From Rhodocyclales bacterium (GTDB lineage Bacteria; Pseudomonadota; Gammaproteobacteria; Burkholderiales; Rhodocyclaceae), in assembly GCA_016235025.1 (NCBI GenBank), contig JACRMV010000001.1, positions 496,001 through 560,000 of the forward strand: a DNA stretch of 64,000 nucleotides, in the 5' to 3' direction. Positions within the stretch are counted from its first letter, which is position 1. Each line of letters begins with the position of its first letter. A program made the translations under genes and the position numbers. The notes below the pieces were generated by a model that did no database searches, had not been told where the DNA came from, and was given only the letters and a program-made list of their open reading frames with translations. This document shows, piece by piece, positions 32,512-41,104 of this stretch.

Positions 32512-34796
32512 TGTTGCCCCCCATCCTCTTCCTCGTGCTGTGCAATGAGGACGAATTCGTTGCGTCGGTAGAGGTAGTAGTTTTCTTCTCGCCTCGTTGC
32601 GGCGTACCCTACGATGAGCATGACCACTTGGCGTGGCGGAAACTCCTGGAAGTGGAGCAGCGCCAGCATCGCATGGAGGTCATCTTGGCTCGGCCGGCCG
32701 CGACTGATGGGGTGCGTATGCCAGATGCCGATGAAGCGGCTCGATTTCCCACTTGCCGCCACTTTGAACGCGTTGAATTCCTTCGTGCCAGCAGTCCCGC
32801 AAAGGAACTGCGTTTCACTCGCGGTACTGTCAGGCGGCGGCCCGCTGACACTATCGACCCAGATCACCCGATGAGCGTCGTCAATTTCGCCGAAGATGAG
32901 TCCGCCCGTTTCAATCTTGTTTGAACGCGTTCGGGTAATGCGCTTCAGTTCTGCCGTCATATCGAGGGCGGCAACATCCGAGCGCAGCACCGCATAGCAG
33001 TGCCTCTGCTCGTTGTGACGAGCGTAGCCCTTGAACGTGTAACTCAGGCGATGCCGCTTACTATCGTCTAGCCGTGACCACGGTGCGGCGACAAGGTCCA
33101 GACTTGCCGCGTCGAGCGCAAGGCTTTCGATACGAGACAGGCCGAGGTTCAAGAGGCCCGCGGCATGGTGGTCAATGTCGGCCGCCGACCCGATGAACGT
33201 CGGCGCCGAGCAACCTGGCTCCGGTTGAAACACCTTCACTGTCTCGCGCTCTGGCCAGAACGCCTTCACCAGTGAGTGGCCAGTATCCTTTGCAAAAGCC
33301 TCTAGTTTGGCCTGTCGAGCGATGTGGTGCAGGCCCCAACTGTACTGGGGCATTTTCACCAGCAGCGAGCCACATTCGGCCGCGGCGCTCACCGACATCG
33401 ATAGCATCGGAATCGGAAGGTTCTGCGCCTTCAATTCCTCTTCGATGCGATGGGTCACGCTCGCTGACGCTGTGGCGTCAATGACCAAGTCCCATTCCTT
33501 GAAGTCGAAACGAGACAGCGCCTGATTGGCGAGGTTGCCATTGTCCGCGGTCACCACGCACTCAAGGCCAATGACCTGCAAATGCACTTGCAGTGCGTTA
33601 ACTTTTGCCGATCCGATGTCGCTGTCCGCATAGCGCTGCCTAGCGAGGATTCCAGGCTTCACTATGCCGCAATCGACGAGACGTAGTTTGGCGGCGCCAG
33701 AGCGCAGAACCATTTCGGCTACCGCCGATCCGAGGGCTCCGCAACCGAGGAGCACAACCCGCTTTCCAGAGAGGGAGGCAAGTAGCGTTCCGCCGTCTCG
33801 CCGGATTACGATCTCAGGTCGGTCTTCGAGGACGCTGCACCATCTGACCTCAGCCTCAACCATCCACTTGACGAGCTCGTCTCGTGCGGCTTCGTCCTCA
33901 CCCTTGCTCCGCACCATGGCGCGGAGCGTCTTCAGCGTGTCCGGACCAATCTCCCAAACGGTCAGATGCGGCCGAAGAGGCTCGCCGGCGGCCTTGCGTC
34001 GCATCGGTGCGCCAAGGACGAAATACGCGTGCTCCTCTTCTGAGCCGACCAAGGAGAAGAGCTTCAGGAGGGAGTACAGAAGGCCGAACGACAGCCCCTC
34101 GTTCTCGACTAGTTTGAAGAGGTCATTGACCTTCGTCGGAAATTCGGTCGCGAGCGGCTTGTCGAACAGGATGGCGGCGGCGATTGGATGACCTGGGTCG
34201 GCATCGCCCCAATCATCCAGATTGGTCCAACCGATGAGGTCGAAGCGGTCATCCCTAATCTTGCGTAGGTCCGCGCGCCCAATCCAAATCCCGTTGTCAG
34301 CTATTCCGGTAGGCGTATCCGCTCTAACGACGAATCTGGACGAAGACGTCGTGTAGGCGACCGGCGGATGCAGAGGCGCATCATCAGGATCCAACTCGCC
34401 CTTGCCAGCCGCGCGCACCCACTGCTCGACGCGGTCGAAGAAGCCGAACATGCCATCGGACGGGTCGTACTCCATCTCGCTCGATTGATAGAGGCAGATC
34501 GAATTGCCCCACTGCACGTGCGGAGTCCCGATGAACCGCGTGTGCGTGAAATAGATGTCGGGCTTCTTGAACGGGAAGTCTGGATGAAGGTGCAGGCTTA
34601 TCCGCTCACGGTCTCGAAATGCGAGACCGTTTCCAGTTCGATAGTTCTTCGTTTCGAGCGATAAGCGGATCCAGATGAATCCCTTCGATTTCGACTCGGT
34701 CGCTGGCTCTAGAACCTCGAGTACGCCGTTCGAGTTGGCGACGATATCGTTGAGCTGACGAAGGGCGAGCTGCTGACCTTGACTTAGCTCGAGCAT
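32508..34796 (-). CDS. E2-E1-JAB fusion (bacterial ubiquitin-type conjugation/deconjugation protein)
   Basis: The 762-residue protein fuses three activities. An E2-like domain (about residues 1-170) has putative catalytic Cys101 in WGNSICLYQSSEMEYDP. An E1/ThiF-type adenylation domain (about 330-580) has VVLLGCGALGSAVAEM, GILARQRYADSDIGSAK and Cys529 in EPGCSAPTFIGSAADIDHHA. A C-terminal JAB isopeptidase (about 610-750) has the full JAMM set: Glu629, His693, His695, Ser703 and Asp706. In CBASS the E2-E1 protein (Cap2) and the JAB (Cap3) are separate and act on a CD-NTase. Here all three are one chain and no CD-NTase or ubiquitin-like gene is evident. It overlaps the MBL gene by 13 bp and the patatin gene by 4 bp. 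Confidence 0.9.
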   Translation of the reverse strand: MLELSQGQQLALRQLNDIVANSNGVLEVLEPATESKSKGFIWIRLSLETKNYRTGNGLAFRDRERISLHLHPDFPFKKPDIYFTHTRFIGTPHVQWGNSICLYQSSEMEYDPSDGMFGFFDRVEQWVRAAGKGELDPDDAPLHPPVAYTTSSSRFVVRADTPTGIADNGIWIGRADLRKIRDDRFDLIGWTNLDDWGDADPGHPIAAAILFDKPLATEFPTKVNDLFKLVENEGLSFGLLYSLLKLFSLVGSEEEHAYFVLGAPMRRKAAGEPLRPHLTVWEIGPDTLKTLRAMVRSKGEDEAARDELVKWMVEAEVRWCSVLEDRPEIVIRRDGGTLLASLSGKRVVLLGCGALGSAVAEMVLRSGAAKLRLVDCGIVKPGILARQRYADSDIGSAKVNALQVHLQVIGLECVVTADNGNLANQALSRFDFKEWDLVIDATASASVTHRIEEELKAQNLPIPMLSMSVSAAAECGSLLVKMPQYSWGLHHIARQAKLEAFAKDTGHSLVKAFWPERETVKVFQPEPGCSAPTFIGSAADIDHHAAGLLNLGLSRIESLALDAASLDLVAAPWSRLDDSKRHRLSYTFKGYARHNEQRHCYAVLRSDVAALDMTAELKRITRTRSNKIETGGLIFGEIDDAHRVIWVDSVSGPPPDSTASETQFLCGTAGTKEFNAFKVAASGKSSRFIGIWHTHPISRGRPSQDDLHAMLALLHFQEFPPRQVVMLIVGYAATRREENYYLYRRNEFVLIAQHEEEDGGQQ

Positions 34797-35950
34797 CCAA
34801 AGCCTACTTTGGTCGAAGGCGTCGCGTCGCTTCCGCGGGCCGCACTGACCGCCGCTGCCAAGGCGCTCGTTTCATTCTCCACGCTCTTTGTCTCAGCGTA
34901 CTCGATGTCTGCACCGTCCACGGCGAACTTGAGTGGTTCCGCATACCCGCCATCGTCGTGCGTGCAGACGAATCCGCCAGTCGCGAGTTCCTGATAGCGC
35001 GCCTTCGCTTTGGCATGAGGCGGGTTGTCCCCGTCCTTATTAGACGCAGGAATGCTATTCGCACTTGCGACGACGTAGCCGGCCCCGACCTGATAAGCCC
35101 CTAGGTCGTCGAGGATATCCTGTTTGAGGACCTCCTTGCCGTCCTCGTCCTGGTACATCACGGACTTGCTGCAATGGTGCGGCGCGAGCAGCACCTGCCA
35201 TAGCAGATTCGCCTCCTTCCCATGCGCCTTTGTGACATCGAAGATTTTCCGGATGCCGGGGTACTTGTGGTCACCGAAGAGCAGTACCCCTCCGACCGAA
35301 GGGTCATCCCCGAGCACGACCTGCATGGCCAGGCTCGTGTCGTTCCGGTCCCCAACGTCCTCGTCCGAGCCTTGTTTGAACGGACCGTGGATGAACGCAC
35401 GGAATTCGCCGGACAGGTCATCGCCATCGAGCGATTCCACGACGTCGCCAGGCACGCTGAAGAACTCGAGTGGAAATCCCTGATAATGTTCTTCATCTAG
35501 CAAATCGTCCCAGCCGACGAGACGAACACGGTTTCCAACGCCAGGGTCGCCACCCGCCTTGACCGTGGCCGTCACGCGCCGGTGCGCTTCATCGCGGAAC
35601 GCCATCGCATCGTCGCCGAGGCTGCCGGGATCGTCGTCGTGTTCGCGGAAGATGCGCGGCGAAAACCACAGCTCGCCGACGGTCACCCGCTCCAGCAGTT
35701 CTTCAAAGCCTTGAATGTGGTCCTTGTCAGGATGCGTGATGGCGAACGCAGAGAGGTAGGGCATCCCATCCACCTTCGGCAGATGTTCCTCAAGGTAGTC
35801 GATAACCGGAGCGCAGTCCGTCTCCTCGTCTTCCGATTTCTGACTGTGCCGGAGGTCAACCTGGAACACAACCTCGTTCGGACGCACCACGAACGTCGTG
35901 CTGTCACCCGTGCCGACGGGCCAAAAATATACGCACTTCTCGTCAAACAT
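34784..35950 (-). CDS. ComEC-like metallo-beta-lactamase-fold protein, first gene of the E2-E1-JAB operon
   Basis: The 388-residue MBL-fold protein carries the metal motif ITHPDKDHIQGFEELL (His73, Asp75, Asp77, His78, the HxDxDH form seen in ComEC-type proteins), then GGVLLFGDHKYPG and VLLAPHHCSKSVMY with further ligands. No membrane segment or signal peptide is seen, so it is cytoplasmic. The last 25 residues are a flexible Ser/Thr/Ala-rich tail ending GFGCSS. It could be a nuclease or hydrolase effector, or the sensor protein modified by the E2-E1 part. It starts the operon with no ubiquitin-like domain visible. MBL genes next to E2-E1-JAB fusions have been noted in comparative studies of prokaryotic ubiquitin-like systems. 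Confidence 0.85.
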   Translation of the reverse strand: MFDEKCVYFWPVGTGDSTTFVVRPNEVVFQVDLRHSQKSEDEETDCAPVIDYLEEHLPKVDGMPYLSAFAITHPDKDHIQGFEELLERVTVGELWFSPRIFREHDDDPGSLGDDAMAFRDEAHRRVTATVKAGGDPGVGNRVRLVGWDDLLDEEHYQGFPLEFFSVPGDVVESLDGDDLSGEFRAFIHGPFKQGSDEDVGDRNDTSLAMQVVLGDDPSVGGVLLFGDHKYPGIRKIFDVTKAHGKEANLLWQVLLAPHHCSKSVMYQDEDGKEVLKQDILDDLGAYQVGAGYVVASANSIPASNKDGDNPPHAKAKARYQELATGGFVCTHDDGGYAEPLKFAVDGADIEYAETKSVENETSALAAAVSAARGSDATPSTKVGFGCSS

Positions 35951-36199
35951 CTCATCCTCCCCCCATGTCTCGACGTAAGGTTAGCTTGGGACCTATGTGC
36001 AAATATCATAACAAAACAAATGCGTGCAAGTTCAACAATGGAGCAACGGCCGTAATGGGTCGGGAGTATGCGTTCGCCGGGTCGGAAAGGTTGCTGTTCA
36101 CTGGATTGCACGAGAACGCCCCTGGTGTTAAGACTGAGGCACGTCAATGAGGTGAGTTTTTGCTCGAAACTATCGTGAGGAATTCATAGATCGATAACA

Positions 36200-36481
36200 T
36201 CAGTGACCGAAGAAGCGCTTGTGGTCTTTCTTGTAGCACCTGACAGCAAGTAAGAAGAAACTGAATAAAGCAGCCCACGCCACCTTGTCGTATTGATGAG
36301 CAATCTTTTCGCGGATTACGTCGGTTAGTGGGGCAAGTATTCCGTGAAGCACAACGTGGCTAGTGAAGTAATCTCCCGCTGCCATGGTACCCACAAAGAA
36401 TCCCAAGCCGAACAGGATCGCTATTTGGGTCTTGGTCGAATAGGCAAGCACTACCCAAAATTCTTCTAGGGCTTCACGCAT
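36200..36481 (-). CDS. Small membrane protein in defence island
   Basis: The 93-residue protein has two hydrophobic segments (about residues 17-36 and 67-80) and a basic C-terminus (CYKKDHKRFFGH). It is unrecognised. It lies 12 bp after the DUF457-like gene on the same strand and 250 bp before the MBL gene, so it may belong to the WYL-led group rather than to the MBL operon. The 35951-36199 gap has no gene and probably holds the MBL operon promoter. Confidence 0.5.
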   Translation of the reverse strand: MREALEEFWVVLAYSTKTQIAILFGLGFFVGTMAAGDYFTSHVVLHGILAPLTDVIREKIAHQYDKVAWAALFSFFLLAVRCYKKDHKRFFGH

Positions 36482-36493
36482 CGTTTCATTCCT

Positions 36494-36853
36494 CTATCCA
36501 ACCAAGGGAAGAGACTTGGCCGTCGTGAAGTCCAGCGCTAAGTGAATCAAGTACGCTGACACTGCCAGCATTCCCATACCCCTCAAAAACTTCTCCGCCT
36601 CGGTCTGAGGCTGCCACTGGTTCAACTGATGCACACACGTGCCAAGGAATGCGGCAAAAGCCAAGCTATGGAAAACCGCGCGATGATTTGGTGAGGTCGC
36701 CGGCTCCAGGAGGTCAGGTAGATTGGTGAACAAGGCTGCGGCCGCGCTACCCAGAAGCGGATTTATTGTTGTGGCGCCAGCCATTCTCTCGCGGTCAGCC
36801 AAATAGATGCCAACTGTTGCGCCTGCGACTAGTTGATGAGTCGAACGGTTCAC
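36494..36853 (-). CDS. DUF457/YdjM-like metal-dependent hydrolase
   Basis: The 119-residue membrane protein shows the pattern of small YdjM-type proteins: MNRSTHQLVAGATVGIYLAD with His6, TNLPDLLEPATSPNHRAVFH SLAF (split) with Asp and His residues, and HLALDFTTAKSLP at the end. YdjM is LexA-regulated in Escherichia coli, and the family is thought to be membrane-bound phospholipase-like or hydrolase proteins. Its start overlaps the stop of the preceding small gene by 4 bp. The biological role in this island is unknown. Confidence 0.7.
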   Translation of the reverse strand: MNRSTHQLVAGATVGIYLADRERMAGATTINPLLGSAAAALFTNLPDLLEPATSPNHRAVFHSLAFAAFLGTCVHQLNQWQPQTEAEKFLRGMGMLAVSAYLIHLALDFTTAKSLPLVG

Positions 36854-37032
36854 TTCTTGTGCTCCTTCCGAACACCTCTTTTGAAGGGATCGCCATCCTT
36901 CTTCTGATCCATAAACTGACCGTTGCCAGCGTCTCGCTTGGTCCAGGCCTGGGTGACAGTATTGAAGACTTGCGAACGGTCGCGCACGGTGCCGCGGCGA
37001 GCGTTATCACCGATAGGGGCGTTCTTGGCCAT
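36850..37032 (-). CDS. Small conserved protein (60 aa)
   Basis: The ATG at 37032 starts MAKNAPIGDNARRGTVRDRS and continues QVFNTVTQAWTKRDAGNGQF to a Lys/Arg-rich end. This pattern (NAPIGDNARxGxVxDRSQ) is familiar from small uncharacterised proteins common in proteobacterial genomes, often annotated hypothetical. The longer upstream frame is rejected because it reads through the next gene. It overlaps the DUF457-like gene by 4 bp (ATGA), so the two are translationally coupled. Confidence 0.72.
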   Translation of the reverse strand: MAKNAPIGDNARRGTVRDRSQVFNTVTQAWTKRDAGNGQFMDQKKDGDPFKRGVRKEHKK

Positions 37033-37048
37033 TTTGGGTTCCTTTTGG

Positions 37049-37327
37049 TTAGGCCTCGATGGTGTGGGTCCAACCAGGAAGCCCACTCTTGGACAGGTAT
37101 TCCACCAACGACGGACTACCAAAGAATTGAACTTGTCCCCCGGACATGAAGGCAAGGGCCGACTGGTCGACTTGAAGATTGGCTCTCCTGGCCCGAGCAG
37201 TAAGCTGGGCGAGAAGCCGGGCGTTGTCGTCGCGAGTACCGGATGAAGACTTCGCCTCGAAGACAGCAAAGTTAATCCAGCCGCCATTGCGGGCACGCTC
37301 ACGAAGATGTGCGGTATTGACCCTCAT
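37049..37327 (-). CDS. Small conserved protein (92 aa)
   Basis: The product starts MRVNTAHLRERARNGGWINF and includes AVFEAKSSSGTRDDNARLLA. Its regular length, GC-typical codon use and position 16 bp upstream of the 60-aa gene on the same strand support a real gene. Similar short proteins with the N-terminal INTAHLRER and WTHTI ending occur as hypotheticals in proteobacteria. It could be a partner of the 60-aa protein. No function is known. Confidence 0.7.
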   Translation of the reverse strand: MRVNTAHLRERARNGGWINFAVFEAKSSSGTRDDNARLLAQLTARARRANLQVDQSALAFMSGGQVQFFGSPSLVEYLSKSGLPGWTHTIEA

Positions 37328-37399
37328 TCATCCCTCCCTGTCTGAACCTATTCCAATCGTGGAGGGTATTATTACGACGGTAGTAGCTCAACTAGTGAC

Positions 37400-38392
37400 C
37401 TAGTGACTTGCAGATAGCGAATTTTTTGTGGCTGCAGCGCACAGCAAGGCGTGCAGTTTGCGTCGTAATTCGGGTGGTCCAAGTACCTCCACCTCCGCGC
37501 TGTGGCGCAGCAGGTCCATTATCAATTCCTGATCATTTGAGTAGGGCACCTCTAGCACGTAGCTGCCATCTTCGAGGTAGGTACTCGTCTGGTCGTGATG
37601 CCAAATTTCTTTGCCAACCCATTGGGCGCGTTCTGAGGTGAACTTCAGGCGTGCTCGGTGCGCGGCTGCTCCGGCGAAGATGCCGTAGCCACTGCGAAAG
37701 TGTTCTTGCATCTCCTTGGAGCTGACCTCGGTGGCTCGTTCGTCGAGCACTCGGATGGACTGGATTGCGTCGAGCGCAAACGAACGGAGTGCGTTCTTAC
37801 TGTGACACCAAGCGTCGAGGATCCAGTTCTCTCGATAGTGCACTAGTTGCTGCGGCGAAATGACTCGGTTTGTGCTCTCCTTTCGGCCTCGATTCCAGTA
37901 CTCCAAGTGCAGGCGTTTCCCTTCCAGCAGTCCGCTAGCAATTTGCTGGAAGTGCTTGGGCTCAACCTTTCGCGGGGCGAAGTGAATCAGACGGAGCTTG
38001 TGCTCGATAGGGTGCGCTGACACGGTGCCTTCTGCCAGCATGCTTCGAAGCCGTAACTTGAGAGGCGCAACATGGTCCTCAAGCAGTCCTGGCTGAACAC
38101 CTTCAACAAGGTGCAGCATGGTCAGAAGTGCGATGACTTCTGATGAGTCAAACCAAAGCCCGGGCAGCTCAAATCTCCCTCCCTCGGCAAGGTCGTCCCG
38201 TATGACCCATCCGCGTTTGGTCCTGTCCCATTCGAGCGGACAACCAAGACGATCTCGAAGAAAGTCAAAGTCGCGCTTCAGCGTGGCCTCTGAAACTTCT
38301 AGTTCTTCCTTGAGGAACGACATTGACGCCGAACCACGCTTACGTATGTAACGGACGATTTTCGTAATGCGCTCGATGCTAACCTTGGACAT
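37400..38392 (-). CDS. WYL-domain transcriptional regulator
   Basis: The 330-residue regulator has an N-terminal winged HTH (residues 1-60, KIVRYIRKRGSASMSFLKEE LEVSEATLKRDFDFLRD split). A central WYL domain follows (about 140-230, LHLEYWNRGRKESTNRVISP QQLVHYRENWILDAWCH split), then a C-terminal WCX-like extension. WYL proteins bind ligands or nucleic acid and frequently repress defence operons (BrxR, CapW). It heads a leftward set of small genes, 73 bp before the 92-aa gene, and may control these and the MBL / E2-E1-JAB operon beyond. The start is ATG 38392. Confidence 0.88.
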   Translation of the reverse strand: MSKVSIERITKIVRYIRKRGSASMSFLKEELEVSEATLKRDFDFLRDRLGCPLEWDRTKRGWVIRDDLAEGGRFELPGLWFDSSEVIALLTMLHLVEGVQPGLLEDHVAPLKLRLRSMLAEGTVSAHPIEHKLRLIHFAPRKVEPKHFQQIASGLLEGKRLHLEYWNRGRKESTNRVISPQQLVHYRENWILDAWCHSKNALRSFALDAIQSIRVLDERATEVSSKEMQEHFRSGYGIFAGAAAHRARLKFTSERAQWVGKEIWHHDQTSTYLEDGSYVLEVPYSNDQELIMDLLRHSAEVEVLGPPELRRKLHALLCAAATKNSLSASH

Positions 38393-38967
38393 GGTCTCCC
38401 CCTCTTTAGGCCTAAGTCGCTACTATCGATTGGCTCCCAGTTGGCAGGTCATTATGCGCTTGTGATTTACCTACGGATCGAGATACCTATCTTCGGAGAG
38501 GAGCAAGTCACGGCGTGCCGGGCTCCGCATAAGAAATATTGGTGAGTGGCTCGCCCCTCCACAGGTGACCATTTGAGCAGAATTGCCTGTCCAGTTCATC
38601 TCGGTATCGCGGGAGAACAGTCATTCGGCCTTAGGGTCCAGCACGGGTCGGTAATCAGCACCATACCGGTCATCCAAGTCTACTGGCGCGACCGAGAGTA
38701 AAGGCCGACGAGTACTCATAGATGGCGATATTGTGAGCTCGGAAGTCAGGGGCGCTGATGCCGCTCATTTTGTTAATTTCAGCGAACAGAAAATGTCGTT
38801 ACCTGACCGTTGCCGACCACCACCCAAAGCCTCCAATTTCTCCACCCACGATTGCGGAAGGGCTTGGTACGCAACCCTAAAGCCGACGCTCGCATGGATC
38901 ACCAAAAACCACTCAGAAGCCCGCAGAGTTGCTGCTTGACCAGCTCGATGTATCGAAAACGAATGAA
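38393..38967. other. Gene-free stretch between WYL gene and conserved hypothetical
   Basis: No coding frame here has a plausible start, ribosome site and composition. The right half contains mixed-texture sequence like that of the other inter-cassette gaps. The promoter of the leftward WYL gene should lie in its first 100 bp, but I see no strong -35/-10 pair. Confidence 0.5.
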
Positions 38968-39402
38968 CTACAGTCGCGGGCATTTCACCCTCCCCAGGGC
39001 AGCCTCGTCGATATGGCGCTGCAAAGTCCTCGATGGCTTCCAGCGTCCTCCTTGGGCGACGAAGCGGGTGGTTGCGTCGACGATGATCGCTGCTGCCCTG
39101 TGCTCAGCGGCCAGTGGCGCCAACGCCAACTCGGCTCGGGCCCGTTGATGGTGGTCGAATGTGCCAGCGTCAAAGTATCCATCGTCATCAAAGGCAAGAA
39201 AACCAAACGTGTTCCAAACGACGCGAATCGGCTGGCGGTTCAGCAGTTCTACGGCGACGTCTGTCATACGCACTCGAGCCCCGGCGAAACGGGTTACGCG
39301 GCAACTCGTCGGATCCCGGAGCATCTGGTTGAACTTTGCACTCGGCAGGCGATACAGACCGTCGTCCTGGTCGAGCAAAAACATGCGGCATGAAATTCCC
39401 AT
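38968..39402 (-). CDS. Conserved hypothetical protein (144 aa)
   Basis: The ATG at 39402 starts MGISCRMFLLDQDDGLYRLP. A compact alpha/beta protein follows, with AKFNQMLRDPTSCRVTRFAG, VRVVWNTFGFLAFDDDGYFD-type strands (seen as RVVWNTFGFLAFDDDGYFDA) and a C-terminal basic part ALGRVKCPRL. The pattern (MGISCRxF, R.RVV.T, KC.RL ending) matches a conserved family of proteobacterial hypotheticals I recall without a known function. No neighbour clearly belongs to its operon. Confidence 0.7.
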   Translation of the reverse strand: MGISCRMFLLDQDDGLYRLPSAKFNQMLRDPTSCRVTRFAGARVRMTDVAVELLNRQPIRVVWNTFGFLAFDDDGYFDAGTFDHHQRARAELALAPLAAEHRAAAIIVDATTRFVAQGGRWKPSRTLQRHIDEAALGRVKCPRL

Positions 39403-39594
39403 CACGTGTCAGTCCTAGTTGAACCGACCAACCCCACCTGCCGCCCGACACGGTGGGCAGACAGGAGGGCGGCACTGTCGCGCGGGTCAATTGACAGAGT
39501 CATCGTCGAAAACTTCGATTACGCAGTCATGCAGATCACTCGGTGTGAAACCCGGTTTCATCGTTGTTGGTGCATGAGGCAAGTGCTCATGCTC

Positions 39595-39939
39595 TCACAT
39601 CAAATCCGGAAGCTGATCGCGGGGCACCAGCAGCTTGACCGAGCGGCCCTGACCAGGCGTCCTCTCGATGAATCCCAGCTTCTCCAGACTCAGGACCATC
39701 TGATGGACCGCTGGCGGCGACACACGGAAATACCGCTGCATGTCTGCTTCCGACGGCGAACACAGGTGGATCTTCGAGTAAAAGTTGATGAAGGCGAGGT
39801 ACTGCCCCTGCCTGGCGGTATAGCTGCGGATAAGTCGCGCCGCATTTTCGCTCCGGTGGTCGCTTTCGCCATTGTGGTTAAGCGTGCGAATGCTCATTAC
39901 AGCAATCTGGGGAACTGGCCACCGGGTGTAATCTGACAT
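39595..39939 (-). CDS. Winged-helix DNA-binding protein (LexA/MarR-like HTH)
   Basis: The 114-residue protein has one domain with TARQGQYLAFINFYSKIHLC, PSEADMQRYFRVSPPAVHQM and VLSLEKLGFIERTPGQGRSV, the helix-helix-recognition helix-wing order of a winged HTH resembling the LexA N-terminal domain without its protease. It may start at ATG 39939 or at an internal Met near 39897. It lies next to the XRE repressor and probably regulates the right part of the element. No operator has been identified. Confidence 0.75.
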   Translation of the reverse strand: MSDYTRWPVPQIAVMSIRTLNHNGESDHRSENAARLIRSYTARQGQYLAFINFYSKIHLCSPSEADMQRYFRVSPPAVHQMVLSLEKLGFIERTPGQGRSVKLLVPRDQLPDLM

Positions 39940-40021
39940 CGGGTCCGGTGTCGCTTTTCCTCGGAATATGCATTCTTCAAGTGGATATTACCAGTACCAA
40001 AGTAGTATGAAAGCGGAAGAG

Positions 40022-40462
40022 CTATGCACGTTTCCGCGCCAACTTGCCTACCAGCAATTCCAGGTCGTCTACTCGTTTCGCTTCCTGAACGCGAGAAAAA
40101 ATCTCTTCCAGGACGGCAGATCGCTTGTCGTCCTGGATGCCACTAAGAAGTCCCTCGATCGCCATCAGACGACGAACGAGTTCAGCGTCCGCCTCGGTCT
40201 TGGCGTCGCTATCGCCAATATTCGAGGGGGCGCGCATATCCCCATTACCGGTGAGCAACCAGTGCAGATCGACCCCCGTGCTGGCAATGGCGAGTAATGA
40301 TTCACCGCTGGGCACGCTATGGCGGCCCTCGTACTTTCGGATCGCGCTGAGATGAACCCCGGTGGCCTTGGCGAACCTCACCTGGGTCATTTCCAGTACA
40401 TCTTTCCGCCAGAGTCGAAGCCGATCTGCGATGTCGTTTTCGGGTGTCGAATTCAAAAGCAT
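40022..40462 (-). CDS. XRE-family repressor divergent from the FlhDC-like activators
   Basis: The 146-residue regulator has an N-terminal HTH (residues 10-70, DRLRLWRKDVLEMTQVRFAK ATGVHLSAIRKYEGRHSVPS split). A helical C-terminal part may dimerise. It lacks a LexA-type peptidase domain, so it differs from SetR of SXT, which is cleaved in the SOS response. It is transcribed divergently from the FlhD-like gene across a 90-bp region. That is the position expected for a switch repressor of the transfer activators. Confidence 0.85.
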   Translation of the reverse strand: MLLNSTPENDIADRLRLWRKDVLEMTQVRFAKATGVHLSAIRKYEGRHSVPSGESLLAIASTGVDLHWLLTGNGDMRAPSNIGDSDAKTEADAELVRRLMAIEGLLSGIQDDKRSAVLEEIFSRVQEAKRVDDLELLVGKLARKRA

Positions 40463-40552
40463 CCTCTTTCGGTTTCTTTTACAATTGACAACAAACCGAA
40501 CGATGTATATCGTTAGTCACCGTGGATAGTAGTCCAATTTTGGAAAAGCGAC

Positions 40553-40876
40553 ATGAATGACATCATTTCGATTAACCGCCAGTTTCTCATAATGGCGAGA
40601 GAGGCGTCGAAGTCCAGGTCCGGAGAGATCATGACGGGGTTATCCCGGACCGCTCTGGACCGCATCGCCCAGATGACTCTGGATGAGATTGATGCGATGG
40701 CGCGAGACATAGGCATCAGCGTTATCAGTATCAGGCTGACGGAAACCGAAATGGATCGTCTTCTGTCGCTCCAGGGCTTGCAAAAAGCGGCCTATTCGAT
40801 CTCTATTGCGGCATCTGCCAGACCACGGGGAGGGGCAGGTTCCTTCCCGACATCCCGACAGGCAACTGAAGCATGA
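40553..40876 (+). CDS. FlhD-like transfer activator (SetD-like)
   Basis: The 107-residue protein has the FlhD segment MNDIISINRQFLIMAREASK and LDRIAQMTLDEIDAMARDIG, typical of FlhD's helical dimer. In SXT/R391 elements the FlhD/FlhC homologues SetD/SetC activate the transfer genes. Here the FlhC-like gene follows 228 bp later on the same strand. The C-terminal 15 residues (SARPRGGAGSFPTS) are a basic tail not seen in chromosomal FlhD. Start ATG 40553. Confidence 0.85.
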   Translation: MNDIISINRQFLIMAREASKSRSGEIMTGLSRTALDRIAQMTLDEIDAMARDIGISVISIRLTETEMDRLLSLQGLQKAAYSISIAASARPRGGAGSFPTSRQATEA

Positions 40877-41104
40877 GGCCAGGGATTTCAGCGTGAGGAC
40901 TTGTCAGGCTCACACCCCTGACGCTTTGTTCCGAGAGGCGAGCTTCGCGTTTGATGGCTTCCTTGGCGGTCAGCAGCCATGGAATGCGCCAAACGGCAAC
41001 GTGTCTTTCACATCAAAGCAGGATGTACTGCTCAGGGCGCGACGAGCATTTCCGCGGACGCGGCAAGTCTTCCCGTTTATCGAACCGAGGCGATAGGGAG
41101 TTCG

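Noticed and set aside
40979-41104. Longer N-terminus for the FlhC-like protein
   Set aside because: The upstream residues do not resemble FlhC, whose N-terminus aligns with the GTG at 41105.
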